A DNA stretch of 38,954 nt from Micractinium sp. NFX-FRZ (lineage: Eukaryota; Chlorophyta; Trebouxiophyceae; Chlorellales; Chlorellaceae): contig JAPTJF010000539.1 of the NCBI GenBank assembly GCA_029339195.1, forward strand, positions 1 through 38,954, read 5' to 3'. The notes beneath the pieces are model-generated. The model saw only the letters and a program-made list of their open reading frames with translations, had not been told where the DNA came from and searched no databases. The translations under genes and the position numbers were made by a program. This document shows positions 1 through 11,700 of this stretch, in pieces (positions within the stretch are counted from its first letter, which is position 1; every line of letters begins with the position of its first letter).

Positions 1-2766
1 GCGGGCTACGTGCCCACAGACAACGGTGTCACGGGTGGCACGGACAGCTACATTGCCTGTGACCCCGGCACATACCGAGATGCCTACACTGTCACGTAAG
101 TCTGGGGAGGGGCGCCTGGTGGGGCGCGGTGCCGCAATCCAGGATGCCAAGGCCGAGAGGCTGGTTGGGAAGGAGCGCCTGGTGGGGACACAAACAGGGC
201 CTCGGCTGTGCAGGTGGCTGGCCCTGGGGGCGGCGGTGCCGTGCCAACCAACCGCTGTGCCCCGCCTCCCCCTGGCCCCTGCAGCAACCAGTGCTTCCCG
301 TGCGGCGTGGGCAAGGAGGTGGGCCCGTCTGAGAAGCAGGACTGCACCATGTGGTGAGCTGACCCGCACGCTATGCTTGTGTGCTGTTCCATGAGGCCCG
401 TCATGCTGCCGCGTGCCTGCCACACATGCCAGCCAGCCAGTTAGCCAGCCAAGCAAGGCAGCAGCCAGGCAAGCAAGGCCTCCACAGAGCCAGGCAGGCA
501 GGCAAGCAGGCAGCCAAGGCGCACGCAGAGCAGCACGCCAAAAAGCCGCGCCCTGCCCTGCCCTCCCCCGATACCCGCCCTGCAGCCAGCCCGGGCATTT
601 CCTCGACACACCCTCGCTCGACTTCTGCACGCCCTGCCCGGTGAGAGCGGTGGCCGCCTGACTGGTGCTGGCGCCAGCTGCCTTCCCTCCAGCTGCCTTT
701 GTACACGCCCAATCAGCATGAAGGGCAGCGCATACCCTTCATCATGCAACCCTCCTTCCTATGGAGTCCCATTCGTCACCAGTCCTGCACTGCCTCCCAT
801 GCTGAGGTGCAGAGGCACCAGTACCGCCCCACAGCCGGCGCCACGACATGCCTGCTGTGCCCGCGTGGCACGCAGACCCAGGACGAAGGCAACGTGGAGT
901 GCACAGACTGCCCCCTGGGGCAGTACAACGGCCAAGCCGGTGAGCGCAGTGTGACGGCTTGGCTGATTGCGTGAATCAAGCGAAAAATCACACAATATGC
1001 TGCTTGTTGCCGGCCCATGTGTGACAAGCGCGCTTCCCGCCCCTCTGCGCTGCTGCAGGGAATGCATGCGTGAAGGCGCCTCCGGGCACGTTTGTGAACA
1101 TCACCGGGGCGTTCTTCCCCTCCCCCTGGTGAGCCAGCCCGCTGCGGCTGCCGCGGATGCCGCATCGTCGGTTTGCCTGGAGGAGCACCCACCCTTCCCT
1201 TGCTCCTCTTCCAGAAACACCTGCCTGCGTGCCTGCCTGCTTGCTTGCCTGCCTGCTTGCTTCCCCATGTGCCCCTTCCTTGGCTGCTGACCCACATGCC
1301 CCGCCCTGCCTCGGCTGCCCACTCCCACCCCGCTCTGTCCGTCCTGCAGCCCCCGTGGCACGTGGAACAACGAGGCTGGCCTGGACAACTGCAACTCCTG
1401 CCCCCCCGGCAAGTACTCCAGCACCCTCGGCGCCAAGGAGTGCAAGGTGCGTGGGCAGCGCCTGGGAGGGTGTTGGGAGGCAGCGCCCTGCCGTGCCTGC
1501 CTCTCATGGCTGTGCGGAAGGCCCCGCCTGCAGCATGCTGTGCTGACCCTCCGCACTCCCCACGCACTCTGTGTGCCAACCGCTGTCCTGCCCCCGCCCC
1601 CCCGCCCCCCTCTGCCGCAGACCTGCCCAGCTGGCACCTTCTCCACGGGCCAGTCCTCTGGCTGCACCGACTGCCGCGCCGGCTACGCAGCCCCCGCCGG
1701 CAGCTCGGCATGCTACCCATGGTAAGGACGGGTGCTGAAGCGGTGCACTCCCGTTGCTCGCAGCTTGAAGACCTGACTCCCCTCCTGGTCACTTGCTGGG
1801 CTTGACAGCAGGGCGGCAGACAGAAGGCAAACTTGCCTGACCCCCCTGCCAGCCACCCCCTCTGACCACTGCATCATCATCCCCACCCTCCCTCCCCTTC
1901 CCCGCCTGCAGCAAGCCCGGCAGCTACGCTCCCGACCCCAAGGCCGAGCTGTGCAAGCTGTGCCCCAAGGGCTACCAGTGCCCCACCAGCGCCATGAGGT
2001 GGGCACAGCACAGCACAGCACAGCACAGCACAGCACAGCATGGCATGGCCGGCCGACTGTGCCAGCCAGGAGGCAGGATGGGGCAGCAAGGGTACTGGGC
2101 ATACGTGCATGCCTCCCTCCATTCGAGCTGCTCCCGAATCCTCCCGCGCCTTGCTGGCCTGTGTCCCGCACCGCAGGCGCGCAGCGGGCTGCCCCAGGGG
2201 CACGTTTAGCAATCGCGAGGGCAACAAGCTCTGCACCCCCTGGTGGGTGGGTGGGTGGGCGGTGCGAACGATGCTCCTCGCACCAGTCAGCTGGACCCGC
2301 ACGCGGATGGCGTTTGTTGTGCTGGCTTGCCTGACAGGGCTTGGAGCTTGCCAGGCAGCACTGCTGGCAGGCAAGCCGTGGACGGCACGTACTGTACCCA
2401 CAGCAGCAGCAGCCGCAGCAACACCAGCCCCCCCCTCCCCTCCTCCCCTGCAGCCCCACCAACACATACTCCAATGGCGGCTTGTCCACCGTCCCCGTCC
2501 TGGCCTGCACCAAGTGGTGAGGACACGTCCCATGGGGGCAGTTCCTTGCTGCTTTCGCAGCTGTGGGGCGGCCGCCTTGTTGCCCGCCCGCCCGCCCGCC
2601 CACCTGCCCGGCACTGGGCCTGCCCGCTCGCCCAGCACTGACGCACAGCTGGCCGGCTTGCCCCACCCCCCTGTGCAGCGCCGTGGGCACCAGCACACGC
2701 GGCCTCACCGGGCAGTCGCTCTGCCAGGTGATCAGGCCGCAGGTGCGACGACTCCTGGCCTCCTAG
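1..2766 (+). CDS. Cysteine-rich GCC2/GCC3 (ephrin-receptor-like) repeat protein, 3' part
   Basis: The 5' end lies outside the window and frame 1 is open at base 1. Exons fitted by GT-AG and frame: 1-95, 285-353, 586-640, 813-939, 1059-1128, 1350-1446, 1621-1721, 1912-1998, 2177-2242, 2454-2516, 2679-2766. The joined product is a string of Cys-rich modules with the pattern C-x2-C-P-x-G-(T/K)-(F/Y)-S, for example CPPGKYSSTLGAKEC, then TCPAGTFSTGQSSGC and CKPGSYAPDPKAELC. This pattern is typical of the ephrin-receptor-like/GCC2_GCC3 family found in secreted or cell-surface proteins. Most introns interrupt a Cys or Trp codon (phase 2, donor TG|GT), so modules and exons roughly coincide. No transmembrane segment or signal peptide is visible in this part. 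The function is unknown; an extracellular structural or receptor role is inference. The stop at 2766 is the simplest end, but donors at 2729 and 2744 allow splicing to 2908-3057 instead. Confidence 0.75.
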
Positions 2767-3392
2767 CTGCTCCCTGGGAGGGAGCAAGTGCGCACGCCAC
2801 GTGGTGGAATCACCGCACGCCGAGCCACACCACTTAGTGCGCCCCCTGGTGTCCAGGGGAGCAGAGGAGGCGCTTCCTTGTTCTCGACCGAGCTGTTTTG
2901 CCGGCAGGGTCTGTCAGCCTGCCCGCCCTACAAAGAGCGCCCCCATTACCTTGTCCAGCTGAGAGCCACATGCCCGCCCACATTGCCCCTGTCCACCCCG
3001 TCACGCCGCACCACGCCACCCACATCTTGTACCCCCTTCCCGCCTCACACCTCTTAAACTCAAACCCTACACTGCTACTCGTATATTTAATGCAATTCCT
3101 TTTGCACACATTCCTTCATCTCCCGCGTCTGCCTCCCACCCTCATTGCGAGGTTCTGCTCCCCCTCCCCTTCCCCTGCTGCCTTCGGTGCGCCCAGCGTG
3201 CACCGGCACCGTCGCGGCGCACACATGCACACCACGTCGTGTGCATGTGGTCCCCCTGTTGGTTCGCCCTGGCTCACACCTTCAACTTTCCCTGGATAAA
3301 AGATCGCCCTGCCAATCCTGTGCGCTTCAAATAAAGCAGTCCTGCTAGTGAGAGAGCATTGCCCGCCAATAAGCCACCCAAAAGAACGCTGC

Positions 3393-3665
3393 CTGTGCGT
3401 CGCCAATAAGCCATAAACACATCAGTCACAACCTATGTAATCTCAATCTAGATACCTCATCAAGTGAGTTGGCATGGCCAGAGTGCACCTGGCCGCTATG
3501 CACAGGTACCTATAGCTAGGGATGAACTGAGAGACCACAGGCTTGGCATCAACTCCCAGCGGCAGGCCCAGCGCAGCATACGCCTACCCTGTGCGTCGCC
3601 CACACACCGCAAACACATCATTCACAAAATGCGATGTAATACGTATTCAGTACCTCAGTCAGTTC
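3393..3665 (+). repeat. Diverged direct repeat of ~77 bp carrying TGTAA
   Basis: Copy 1 is 3393-3470 and copy 2 is 3589-3665. Both start CTGTGCGTCGCC, continue with AAACACATCA, contain ATGTAAT, then have TACCTCA and end near AGTT. A shorter element, GCCAATAAGCCA, is itself repeated at 3363 and 3402. The copies flank no recognisable coding sequence and lie where the upstream gene's transcript should end. Confidence 0.7.
3436..3440 (+). terminator. Candidate TGTAA poly(A) signal of the Cys-rich gene
   Basis: TGTAA (UGUAA in RNA) is the established polyadenylation signal of green algae. It lies about 670 bp after the stop at 2766 and about 380 bp after the alternative stop at 3057. A second TGTAA is at 3635-3639 in the other repeat copy. 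Which one is used cannot be told from sequence. Confidence 0.4.
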
Positions 3666-3883
3666 TTTGGGGGTTTGAGCGCATCCTAGCAGTGTGCTGT
3701 CAGGTGTTGAGCATCTTCTTTCCTGTGCCGCATCAAATGTTGAGGAGTTGGCGCTGACGGCGCACCGCCCGGAGGTGTGCTGGCTTTAAGCGCTCCATAT
3801 TGTGCCCGTTTCCTTGACATTGTTACACAAGAGAGCTCTTCCGAGGCTGTTCTTCCAAGGTTGTTCTGCAGGCGCTCACCGCC

Positions 3884-5079
3884 ATGTCGGCCACCAGCGA
3901 CCAGCGGGTTGCCGCCCCTGCCCTCATCACGATGGGCGTCTCCCACTTCTGCGAGAAAGCGCGGTGGGCACTTGAGCGCTTCGGTCTGCAGTTTGTGGAG
4001 GAGGCGCACGTGCCTGGCTTCCACAGAGCGGCTGTCCGCGCCGCAGGCGGGCGCGGCTCGGTCCCCTGCCTGCGGCTGCCGCCCCAGCCTGATTCTGCCG
4101 GCCCCGGCGCCGGCGCAAGCGGAACACACCCAGGACCGCGGTGTGTGGACCAATCCACCCCCATCCTGCGCTGGGCCGACGCGCAAGCTCAAGCTCTTGC
4201 CGCTGCGGCGGCGGCAGCGGCGGCAGGGACTGCAGCACCCAAAGGGGAGCACCTCCCCCTGCCGCCGCCGCTCTTCCCGCCTGGGCCCGAAGGTGCCGAA
4301 GTGGAGCGGCTCTGTCGGGAGTTCGACAAGCGGCTGGGCCCCGCTGTGCGCCTGTGGGCCTACTCGCACTTGCTCTACACGCCAGCCATCGCACAAGCCA
4401 TGCTGGCACCGCCTTCCCCGGGCGTCACTGTGCCGGCGCTGGAGCGCGTTGTGCTGCGCTGCGGCGGCTGGCTGCTTCTGCGCCGCATGATGGCAATGGT
4501 GGGTGGGTGGGTGGGAGAAGGAGGGACAGGTGGGCCCAGGGTGTTGGGGCAGCTGAGGCTGGGTCAGCACATACCTCCCCTCCACCCTCCTGGCTACGCA
4601 GAACATGGGCAGGGCACCACTTGCATGCTTCCTCCACTCCTCCCACCCGTTTGCCAGGATGCCCCCGTTCCCCCCCCCCCACCACGCACTCCCTCCACCT
4701 GCCACAGGGCATGGGCATTACGCCAGAGGCGGGCGAGGCCGCACTGGGCGCAATCTGCCAAGTGTTTGATGAGGTGGCCGCCCTGCTGGCAGACGGGCGG
4801 CAGTACCTTGCCGGCGGCAGCTTTACGGCAGCTGACCTCACCTTTGCCGCGCTGGCGGCGCCCGCGGTGGGCCAGGCGTATGGCTCGGCTCCGGGGCTGG
4901 ACAGCGCTATGCCAGAGGCGATGCGGGGGCAGGTGGAGGAGCTGAGGGGGCACCCAGCCGGCCGGTACGCGCTGCGGCTGTGGGAGACGCAGCGCGGCGT
5001 GGTGCTGCGGGTGCCCGGAGCGGCAGGCACAGCGGGCACGTCGGCCGGGCAGCCGAGCGGGGTGATGGCCGCCATGTGA
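3884..5079 (+). CDS. Glutathione S-transferase-like protein
   Basis: Two exons, 3884-4498 and 4708-5079 (GT-AG, phase 0), encode 328 residues. The N-terminal part has the thioredoxin-fold start of the GST family (MGVSHFCEKARWALERFGL, about residues 17-35), where the S-x-x-C region occupies the glutathione-activating position. It is followed by a VP-containing strand (SVPCLRL) and the STPILRWAD stretch, equivalent to the ES/DS glutathione-contact motif. An Ala- and Pro-rich insertion (about residues 105-135) is longer than in usual GSTs. The C-terminal helical domain ends with LAGGSFTAADLTFAALAAP, a typical GST_C signature. The expected role is conjugation or reduction with glutathione in detoxification; substrate and compartment cannot be told, and no transit peptide is obvious. 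The start is the first ATG in a frame open through both exons. 328 residues is long compared with the common 200-250. Confidence 0.82.
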
Positions 5080-5799
5080 GGTCCTATCATGCAAACGGGG
5101 TCCCTCAAACGGCCACAATCTGCACTCATTCTGCCGCGCCTTGCCAGACTCTCCTTATGCATACATATTTCAGTGCACTTCTCATGTTGCAACTTGTTGT
5201 TGAGGTTGATAACATGTGCAAGGCCCGCGACCTGAGGTGCAGACGTGATGAAGCAGGGGCCAGCATCAGGTGGGGCACATGCATGGCTACAGCTGACGTG
5301 CGCAGGTGGACCCCCGGTTGCTGCAGCAGGCATTTTAAGACGCAGGTTTGTGCTACATTTATTATCTGTGCCTTTGAAGGGCGAGGCGCCCTGATGATCC
5401 CAGCGTGCAACGCAGTATGCTCCTGACGCTCCATGTCAAACAGTTTGCCGCCCGTGCGAGCTCTGTCTGAATCTATACTCGCCCTCATCCTTATCAGCAC
5501 AACCCAGTGTGCATGGTTTTGAGACCGGCGTGATCAGAATGGGCGGGCCGTCTGAGAGCTGTGATGTCCAACTGGTGCCAGCAGCTCCTCCTGCCGGGCG
5601 GCGGTGCCGCTGCCACCTGTCCCAGAAAGATAAGTGCCTCCCCGTTTAAGCCCCGCGCGCGCTCAGAACAACGCATTTCAAGCTTGCGTGCTAACCAGCA
5701 AGCGCTCCTTGCAGCAAGCAGGGCGGTGAGAAGGCCTGACAAGCTGGGGGTTTCTTGACAACAAGCTAGCTGTCGCCCCATCTGGGTGCCGGGGCAGCC
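5080..5799. other. Intergenic: GST-like 3' UTR and ABC transporter promoter/5' UTR
   Basis: About 720 bp with no supportable gene. No TGTAA was seen directly after the GST-like stop. The segment 5100-5500 is lower in GC than the flanking coding DNA, consistent with transcript end plus promoter. No clear TATA box or repeat was recognised. Confidence 0.5.
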
Positions 5800-8700
5800 A
5801 TGGCGCCCGCCAAAGGCACCGATGAGCTGCCGGCTCACGAGCACCCCTGTTCAAACGAGATACTGCAGCGAGAGCTCGCGCGCTATGTGGAGCACGGTGA
5901 GCCGACGGCTTTGCTTTCTTGTGTGCCAGCCTAGTTACTCTTAAGAACAGAGAGGTCTGCCAGCTCCACACGCCTCCTGCTCCTCTGCAAACCCTGCTGC
6001 CGCCGCCCGCCGCTTGCTGCCCCCGCCCCCGCCGCCTGCGCAGGCTGGGACGCAAGCGCGCTGCTGCACCAGCTGCGACGCGAGAGCGTGTTCTCCTATT
6101 CGGCGGGCACCAACACCTCCGTATTTGACCTGGAGGAGCTGATCGCGGCAGCCAAAGATGAGCTGCGGCGTGCGAGGGGCTCTGGGAACATGCCAGAGTG
6201 AGGCGCGGCCAGCTGGGTGCTGCGTGCTGGGTGCGATTTGCCGGGTGCTTGGCCGTCAGCGCATACTCCCTGCTGATGCTTGACGCAGGCTGCCGTCCAC
6301 CTGCTGCGGGTTGCAGACGCCTGCCTCCTCAGCCAGGCCCGAGGGTTGCTTTCCCTCTTGTTGCTGCGAGCGGCAGCCTCCGCCTTGCCGCCACATTGTA
6401 CCGTACTAACCAGTGCCTCAAATCTTGCACTGGCACGATCTGGCACCAGGAGCCAGATGTCCAAAGCCTACCCTGCTTTGAACTGCGGCGACACTGACCC
6501 CCGCTCGCCTGCCCTGCGCAGCCAAGGCAAGGCCAAGCTGGTGGCGCAGGTGCTGGACCAGCAGGGGGGTCCCTCCTATCCCCAGAAGTTTGCGCGTCTC
6601 ATGCACGATGCTGGGGTGGTGCCGCCCAGTGTGACCATTGAGTGGCGAGACCTCAGCGTGGTGGGTGCTGGGCCGTGGGTGCCTCATCGCAGGACGCAGC
6701 TTGCTGGGTGGTCGGTGGTGGCGGGGCGGGTGGGGCCATTGACAGTGCGGCAGCCCTGACGTGGACGTTGGAGCGGGGGGGGCGGCAGCGGGTGGGGCGG
6801 CAATGAGTTGCAGCGGGAAGTTGGTGTTCAGATAGTTGTGTGGGTGGGGTGCTGGCGGCGGTGGCAGCAGCATGCCAATCGTACCGGTGGCAAGAGGGGC
6901 ATGGCGTGGCAGTGTAGAAATGCGTGTGCCTAAGAGCACGCCAGGGTTGCCAGGGCCCCACCCCGCTGCCCGGCCAACAAGCTCTCCCCCTCTGGCTGGC
7001 TGGCTGGCTGGCTGGCTGGGCTGCAGGAGGCGGACGCTCTGGTGGGATCAGCCAGCAACCCCACCCTGGGCAACTCCTTCCTCAACCTGCTCAAGAGGGT
7101 GACATGCCAGGTGGGTGGGGGGGCGGGCGGGTGGGCTGGTTGGGCTGGTGGCGGCAGCGCATGCAGCAGGGCGGCTTGCGAGGGTGCCTGTGCGGCCTAA
7201 AGCGGCAGGAGCTCCACACCCCCAGGGTGTAAGGTTCGACTTCGACTGTCATATTGTGAGGTTTGAATTGAGGCCTGTGAGGAACGGAGGCCGTGAGAAG
7301 CTTGGCTGCCATTGGCTGGCTGAATCATGCTGTGCAGGGCGGCCTGAAGCGCCAGAAGTTCCAGATCCTCAAAGGCCTGCACGGCAAGCTGCAGCCCGGC
7401 AGCGTCACGGTGAGCGCTGTGCTCATGCCCACCTGGCTGGGCCCTGCCAGGCCCTGCATGCTCTGCAGGCTGGCTGGCAGCTGCGTGTCGTGGGCTGCAG
7501 CTTCCCCCAGCTGGGGCGCCAGTTTGTTGGGGTGCCCCAGCCTCGGTGCTCGTTGTGAGGCTCATGCTCCTTACACCCAGCGTGCCTGCCTGCCTGCCTG
7601 TCGCCCTCCCTCGTCCTTCCCTCCCCGCTCGCCGTAGCACCGCCCTCCCTCCCGCCCCCGCAACCCCACCGCCTGTGCCGCTCCCGCTGCCCCTGCAGCT
7701 GCTGCTGGGCCCCCCTGGCTCCGGCAAGTCGGTGTTCCTGCAGGCCCTCAGCGGGCGGCTGCACACGGGGCGGGAGCTGCGGGTGAGCCAGCGAGGCGTC
7801 TGGGCGCGTGCGTAAACACACAGAGTGAAGGCTGAATTCTGCACGACAGCACCATAGGGTGGTTGGGATGTCGAGCGTTGAAAAGTTATACACAGGTCTG
7901 AAAGTAATACCGGCTCGTGCATGTGCCGGGAGGCTGGCTGGCGGCGGCGGCCTGCAAATGGTCCAGGCAAGACCTGCCGCCGAGCCCAAGGTGTTGCAAG
8001 CTCTTCAAGCATCACCCTGCGCAGCTGCCTGGCTCACACCTTTGCTGCATGCGCGGCGCCGGCACAGTCCTTTCTCTCCATTCCCATGCTGTGCTCATGC
8101 CGTTCTCATGCAGATCGGCGGCAGTGTCAGGTACAACGGCGTGCCGGGCAGCGACTTTGTGCTGCGCCGCACCGTGGCCCTGGTGGAGCAGCACGACTAC
8201 CACATACCCACGCTGACGGTGGGCGGGTTGGTGCTGGAGAGGGCAGGCACATGCATGCTGCGAGTGTGTCGAAGAATGCTTGTGCAATGGCAAGGGCGGT
8301 AGTTGGCGGTGGTGAGGCAGCATGAATACCAACTACCCACGCTGACGGTGTGTGGAAGTCATGTGGGGGGCGTGGCGAGTTCAACGGTGCAATGCGCCGA
8401 TGCAGCAGCACGGTGCAGTCTTATTCCAGTGAACAGATTGTTTCCCGCTCCTACGCGGCAGCCGGGGCAATGCCCTTCCTCCCCACGTACGAATGCAGCC
8501 CCCCTGCGTGCGCCGCCCCCTTACCCGCATATAACCCTCCACCACACCCGCTCTCGGTGTGGCCGCTCGCCGCGCTCTCCGCAGGTGCTGGAGACCTGCC
8601 AGTTTGCGCACGCATGCTTGGAGGACCTGCAGAGCGCCGCCTACTTTCTTGCCTTTGTGGAGAAGGTGGGCGGGGTGGCTGGGCCGGCCTGGGGAGTGAG

Positions 8701-11700
8701 GAATGGTAGCTGTGCAGGGCCTTTGCACCCCCTGGCTCCTGCCGTGCTGCGTCACGGCGTCCTGTTCCCTGGCCGGTGCAAGAGACCCTCAGTTGACCCT
8801 AGGCAGCGCTTCCGCTTCCCCTTTGGGTGTTTGCAGCTGGCTGAGCGGCTGGAGCGGGAGCAGGCCCTGGCTGAGCTGGACGAGTCGCAGGAGGAGGGGC
8901 AGGTGTGTGTGTGGGCATCAGTCGTGGGGCGTGGGGCGTGACTCGTGAATCGTTGAAGGGTTGGTGGGGTTGGTGAGGTTGCATGATGTCGCACAAAGTG
9001 GTGGACGATGGGCAGGTGTGACGTGTGCTTGTTGAATTGAGTTGTGAATCGTGAGAAAGGTTGGGGGTTGGTGCGGGTGCATGATGTCGCACGAAGTGGT
9101 GGACAACGCGCAGATGTGACGTGTGCCTGTTGAAAGGAAAAGGACGTGGCTGGGTTGGCAGAGGAGGGGCAGCGGGGAGTTTAGTCGCAATGCGGGGCTA
9201 GACAGGTAGCAGGGAATGGCAGCTTGCAACGGCCTTTGGTGTGCCACCCCGCTGGCAAACTGGCAGCAGCCAATCAAGAAAATAACGGTCACCGCTCTCC
9301 TGGCTGCAGGCTGGCCTGGCCGAGGATGGCGCGCAGGCGGATGGCAAGGAGGCGGCGGTGTGGAAGGGGCGCAGGACTGCGAGCGCCTATGGGCTGGGTC
9401 AGGTCTACGACCAAGAATTTATGGATGACGTGAAGTGAGCAAGGGGAGGGATGGACTAGAATGGGAGGGAATGAGGCATAGCTGTGTGTTTGGCTGGGTC
9501 TACGTTGTGACCATGCGCGATCATTGCTCTTTTGGAGGAACGGCAGTGCTGCCCAGGTAGCTGTTGAGCACAGCCCCAGCTCAGCCGCCTGTTGAGCCCC
9601 AGCAGCAGTGCTGTGAGCGCTGGCGTCCCTGCTTCTTCAATCAACCAAGAGGACTGGTCATTCACGCGCACCCGGGGGCTGTAGGGGGCTGAACACTCTG
9701 GCTGCCGCCAGCAGGCGCTGCGATGCATGGTTCCCAGGGGGCACGGTGGTGGCGGCAGTGTGCAACGTTGGAGCAGTCCGCTGCAGGGCTGCACCTCGCG
9801 CCTCACCGCACCTGACCGCCGCCCTGCCCTGCCCGCCCCTCCCCCCTTGCAGGCTGCTCATCAAGCAGCGCGCCCGCCCCCACATGATCCTCAAGTGAGC
9901 CGCTGCCCGCTCCTGTGAATGGCTTGCGATCGAGGTTGCTTGCCTGCCCTTGGGTTGAGGCCCTGCCTGCTCGCTTCACTCGCTCGCTTCCATGGCTGGT
10001 CACGCTTCCTTGACGCTCCCTGCTTGGCGCCCTGGCTGTGGTGCAACATTTCTGGCCCGTCTCGACACTGGCATGCCCCTGCCCCATTGGTGCACATGCT
10101 GCCCCTGCTGCTTTGCCTCGGAGCATAACTGGGCTGACTGGCTTTCTTCTCCTGTTTCCCACCTCTTCCCGTCCAAACCAGGATGCTGGGGCTGAGTGAC
10201 GTGGTTGACACCGTTGTGGGTGACTCGATGACGCGCGGCATCAGCGGCGGGCAGCGCAAGCGGGTGCGCTGCGCCGACGGGAGGCCGGCTGCGGGCCTAC
10301 TTCCCTGTTGTTGTGTGATGTTTGTCCCTCGCATCTCCAGCCTGCACCCCACGCTGTTTCGATGCTGTGCCATGTCATGCCACGCTATGCCCTGCTGCGT
10401 GACATGCTGTGCTGTGCTGCGCTGTGCCGTGCAGGTGACCACTGCTGAGATCATTTGTGGGCCCCAGACGGTGGTGCTGATGGATGAGATCAGCACTGGC
10501 CTGGACAGGTGGGCCACTACCTTTCCCCCTCTTCTTTGGGTGTTGTTGAGCGTGGTGAGGGTCGAGTTAGGGCATGCAGTGCTGGTGTTCAGTCCACGTC
10601 CACTACCATGGACGGGGCGGGGGGCCCAGGGAGGGCCAAGGGGCGGGGAGTGAGTTTAGTGGGTGTGGCAGATGTCAAACCGTTGCGGGTTTTGGGTTTC
10701 TTGCGGCTGGCTGCACAGGCATGCCACACCACACCCACACAAGTAGTCTTCATCCGTCCCCTTTGCCCTCCCTGTTCTCCCTGGCCCGCCCGCCTCCTGC
10801 CTGCCGCCGCCCGCAGCGCCACCACGTATAGCGTGGTGCAGGCTTTTGCCAGCGTGGCGCACGCCCTCCAGCGCACCTTTGTCATCTCCCTGCTCCAGCC
10901 CGCGCCAGAGGTGATCCCTGTGTTACATAGGGTTGCTTGCCTGATGTGGCAGCACGCAGCTGCTGGAAGCTGCCCCCTCTTACGTCCAATTCCAACGGTT
11001 GCCATCCTCCTCTCTGTCTCAACCATGCGTTCCCCCCCTCGGCGCCTTCAACCCCGGCGGCGCCCCCATCGCCCCACCCAATGCCACCAATTGCATTACC
11101 GTACTCATCCCACTCAACCCCACCCCCTACCTCTCCCCACATGGTCCACCTGCCGTTCAATGGCATCCTGCTGCTGCTGCCCTTGATGCACCTTTGTCCA
11201 CCCGCTGCCGCCCCCTCTTGACTGCCATGCCACAGGTGGTCCACCTGTTTGACGACGTGCTGCTGCTGACGGAGGGGCGCGTGATGTACCACGGTGCGTA
11301 CTCGCTCTGCTGGGGACGGCTGCACTGCATGCCTGCTCAGCTTTTACACATGCAGCACCTGCAACTGCTGTTCCCCTTGTCCGGCATCGTCACCCAAGCG
11401 GCACTGGCTGACCGCGTGCATTCTGTGGGGGCGAGCTCCTGCGAACTCAACAGAATCCAAACTTCGTCCGACACGCCATATTACACGTGTCAACCATTCA
11501 GCAAACTATCAACCAACCCGCGAGGCCGTGGGCGGCATGCTTCTCTAGTTTTATGCCCCATTCTCTTCTAATCCATGTGCCCTGTATCTCAGTTTTGTGC
11601 ACTTGCCATCTGCCCCCCGCAGGCCCCGTGGACGGCGTGCTGCCCTTCTTCGAGCGGGAGCTCGACTTTGCCTGCCCCGTGCGCAAGGACATTGGCTCCT

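Larger units (their letters stand above)
2767..3883. other. 3' UTR and intergenic region between the Cys-rich gene and the GST-like gene
   Basis: No independent gene is supported here. The region contains a possible alternative last exon of the upstream gene (2908-3057, acceptor TTTTGCCGGCAG, in-frame TAA at 3055-3057). It also holds two TGTAA motifs at 3436-3440 and 3635-3639, matching the established chlorophyte poly(A) signal, and a diverged direct repeat (3393-3470 and 3589-3665) carrying those motifs. The last part is presumably the promoter and 5' UTR of the GST-like gene. Base composition drops to a clearly lower GC between about 3300 and 3700. Confidence 0.6.

Noticed and set aside
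776..1792. 338-codon minus-strand ORF
   Set aside because: It is antisense to several GCC2/GCC3 exons with consistent splice sites; no family resemblance.
3464..3757. 97-codon plus-strand ORF
   Set aside because: It lies across the diverged direct repeat, with no similarity, no splice context and AT-richer composition.
4600..4735. Possible copy of the GST-like exon 2 start (CATGGGCA at about 4603 and 4711)
   Set aside because: Only about eight consecutive bases are shared, too little to separate from chance in GC-rich DNA.
4425..5333. 302-codon minus-strand ORF
   Set aside because: It is antisense to the GST-like second exon, a shadow of GC-rich coding sequence.
10125..10200. Possible echo of the exon 12 start in the preceding intron (CTGGGCTGACTGG)
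   Set aside because: The match is around a dozen bases with mismatches and is not convincing.
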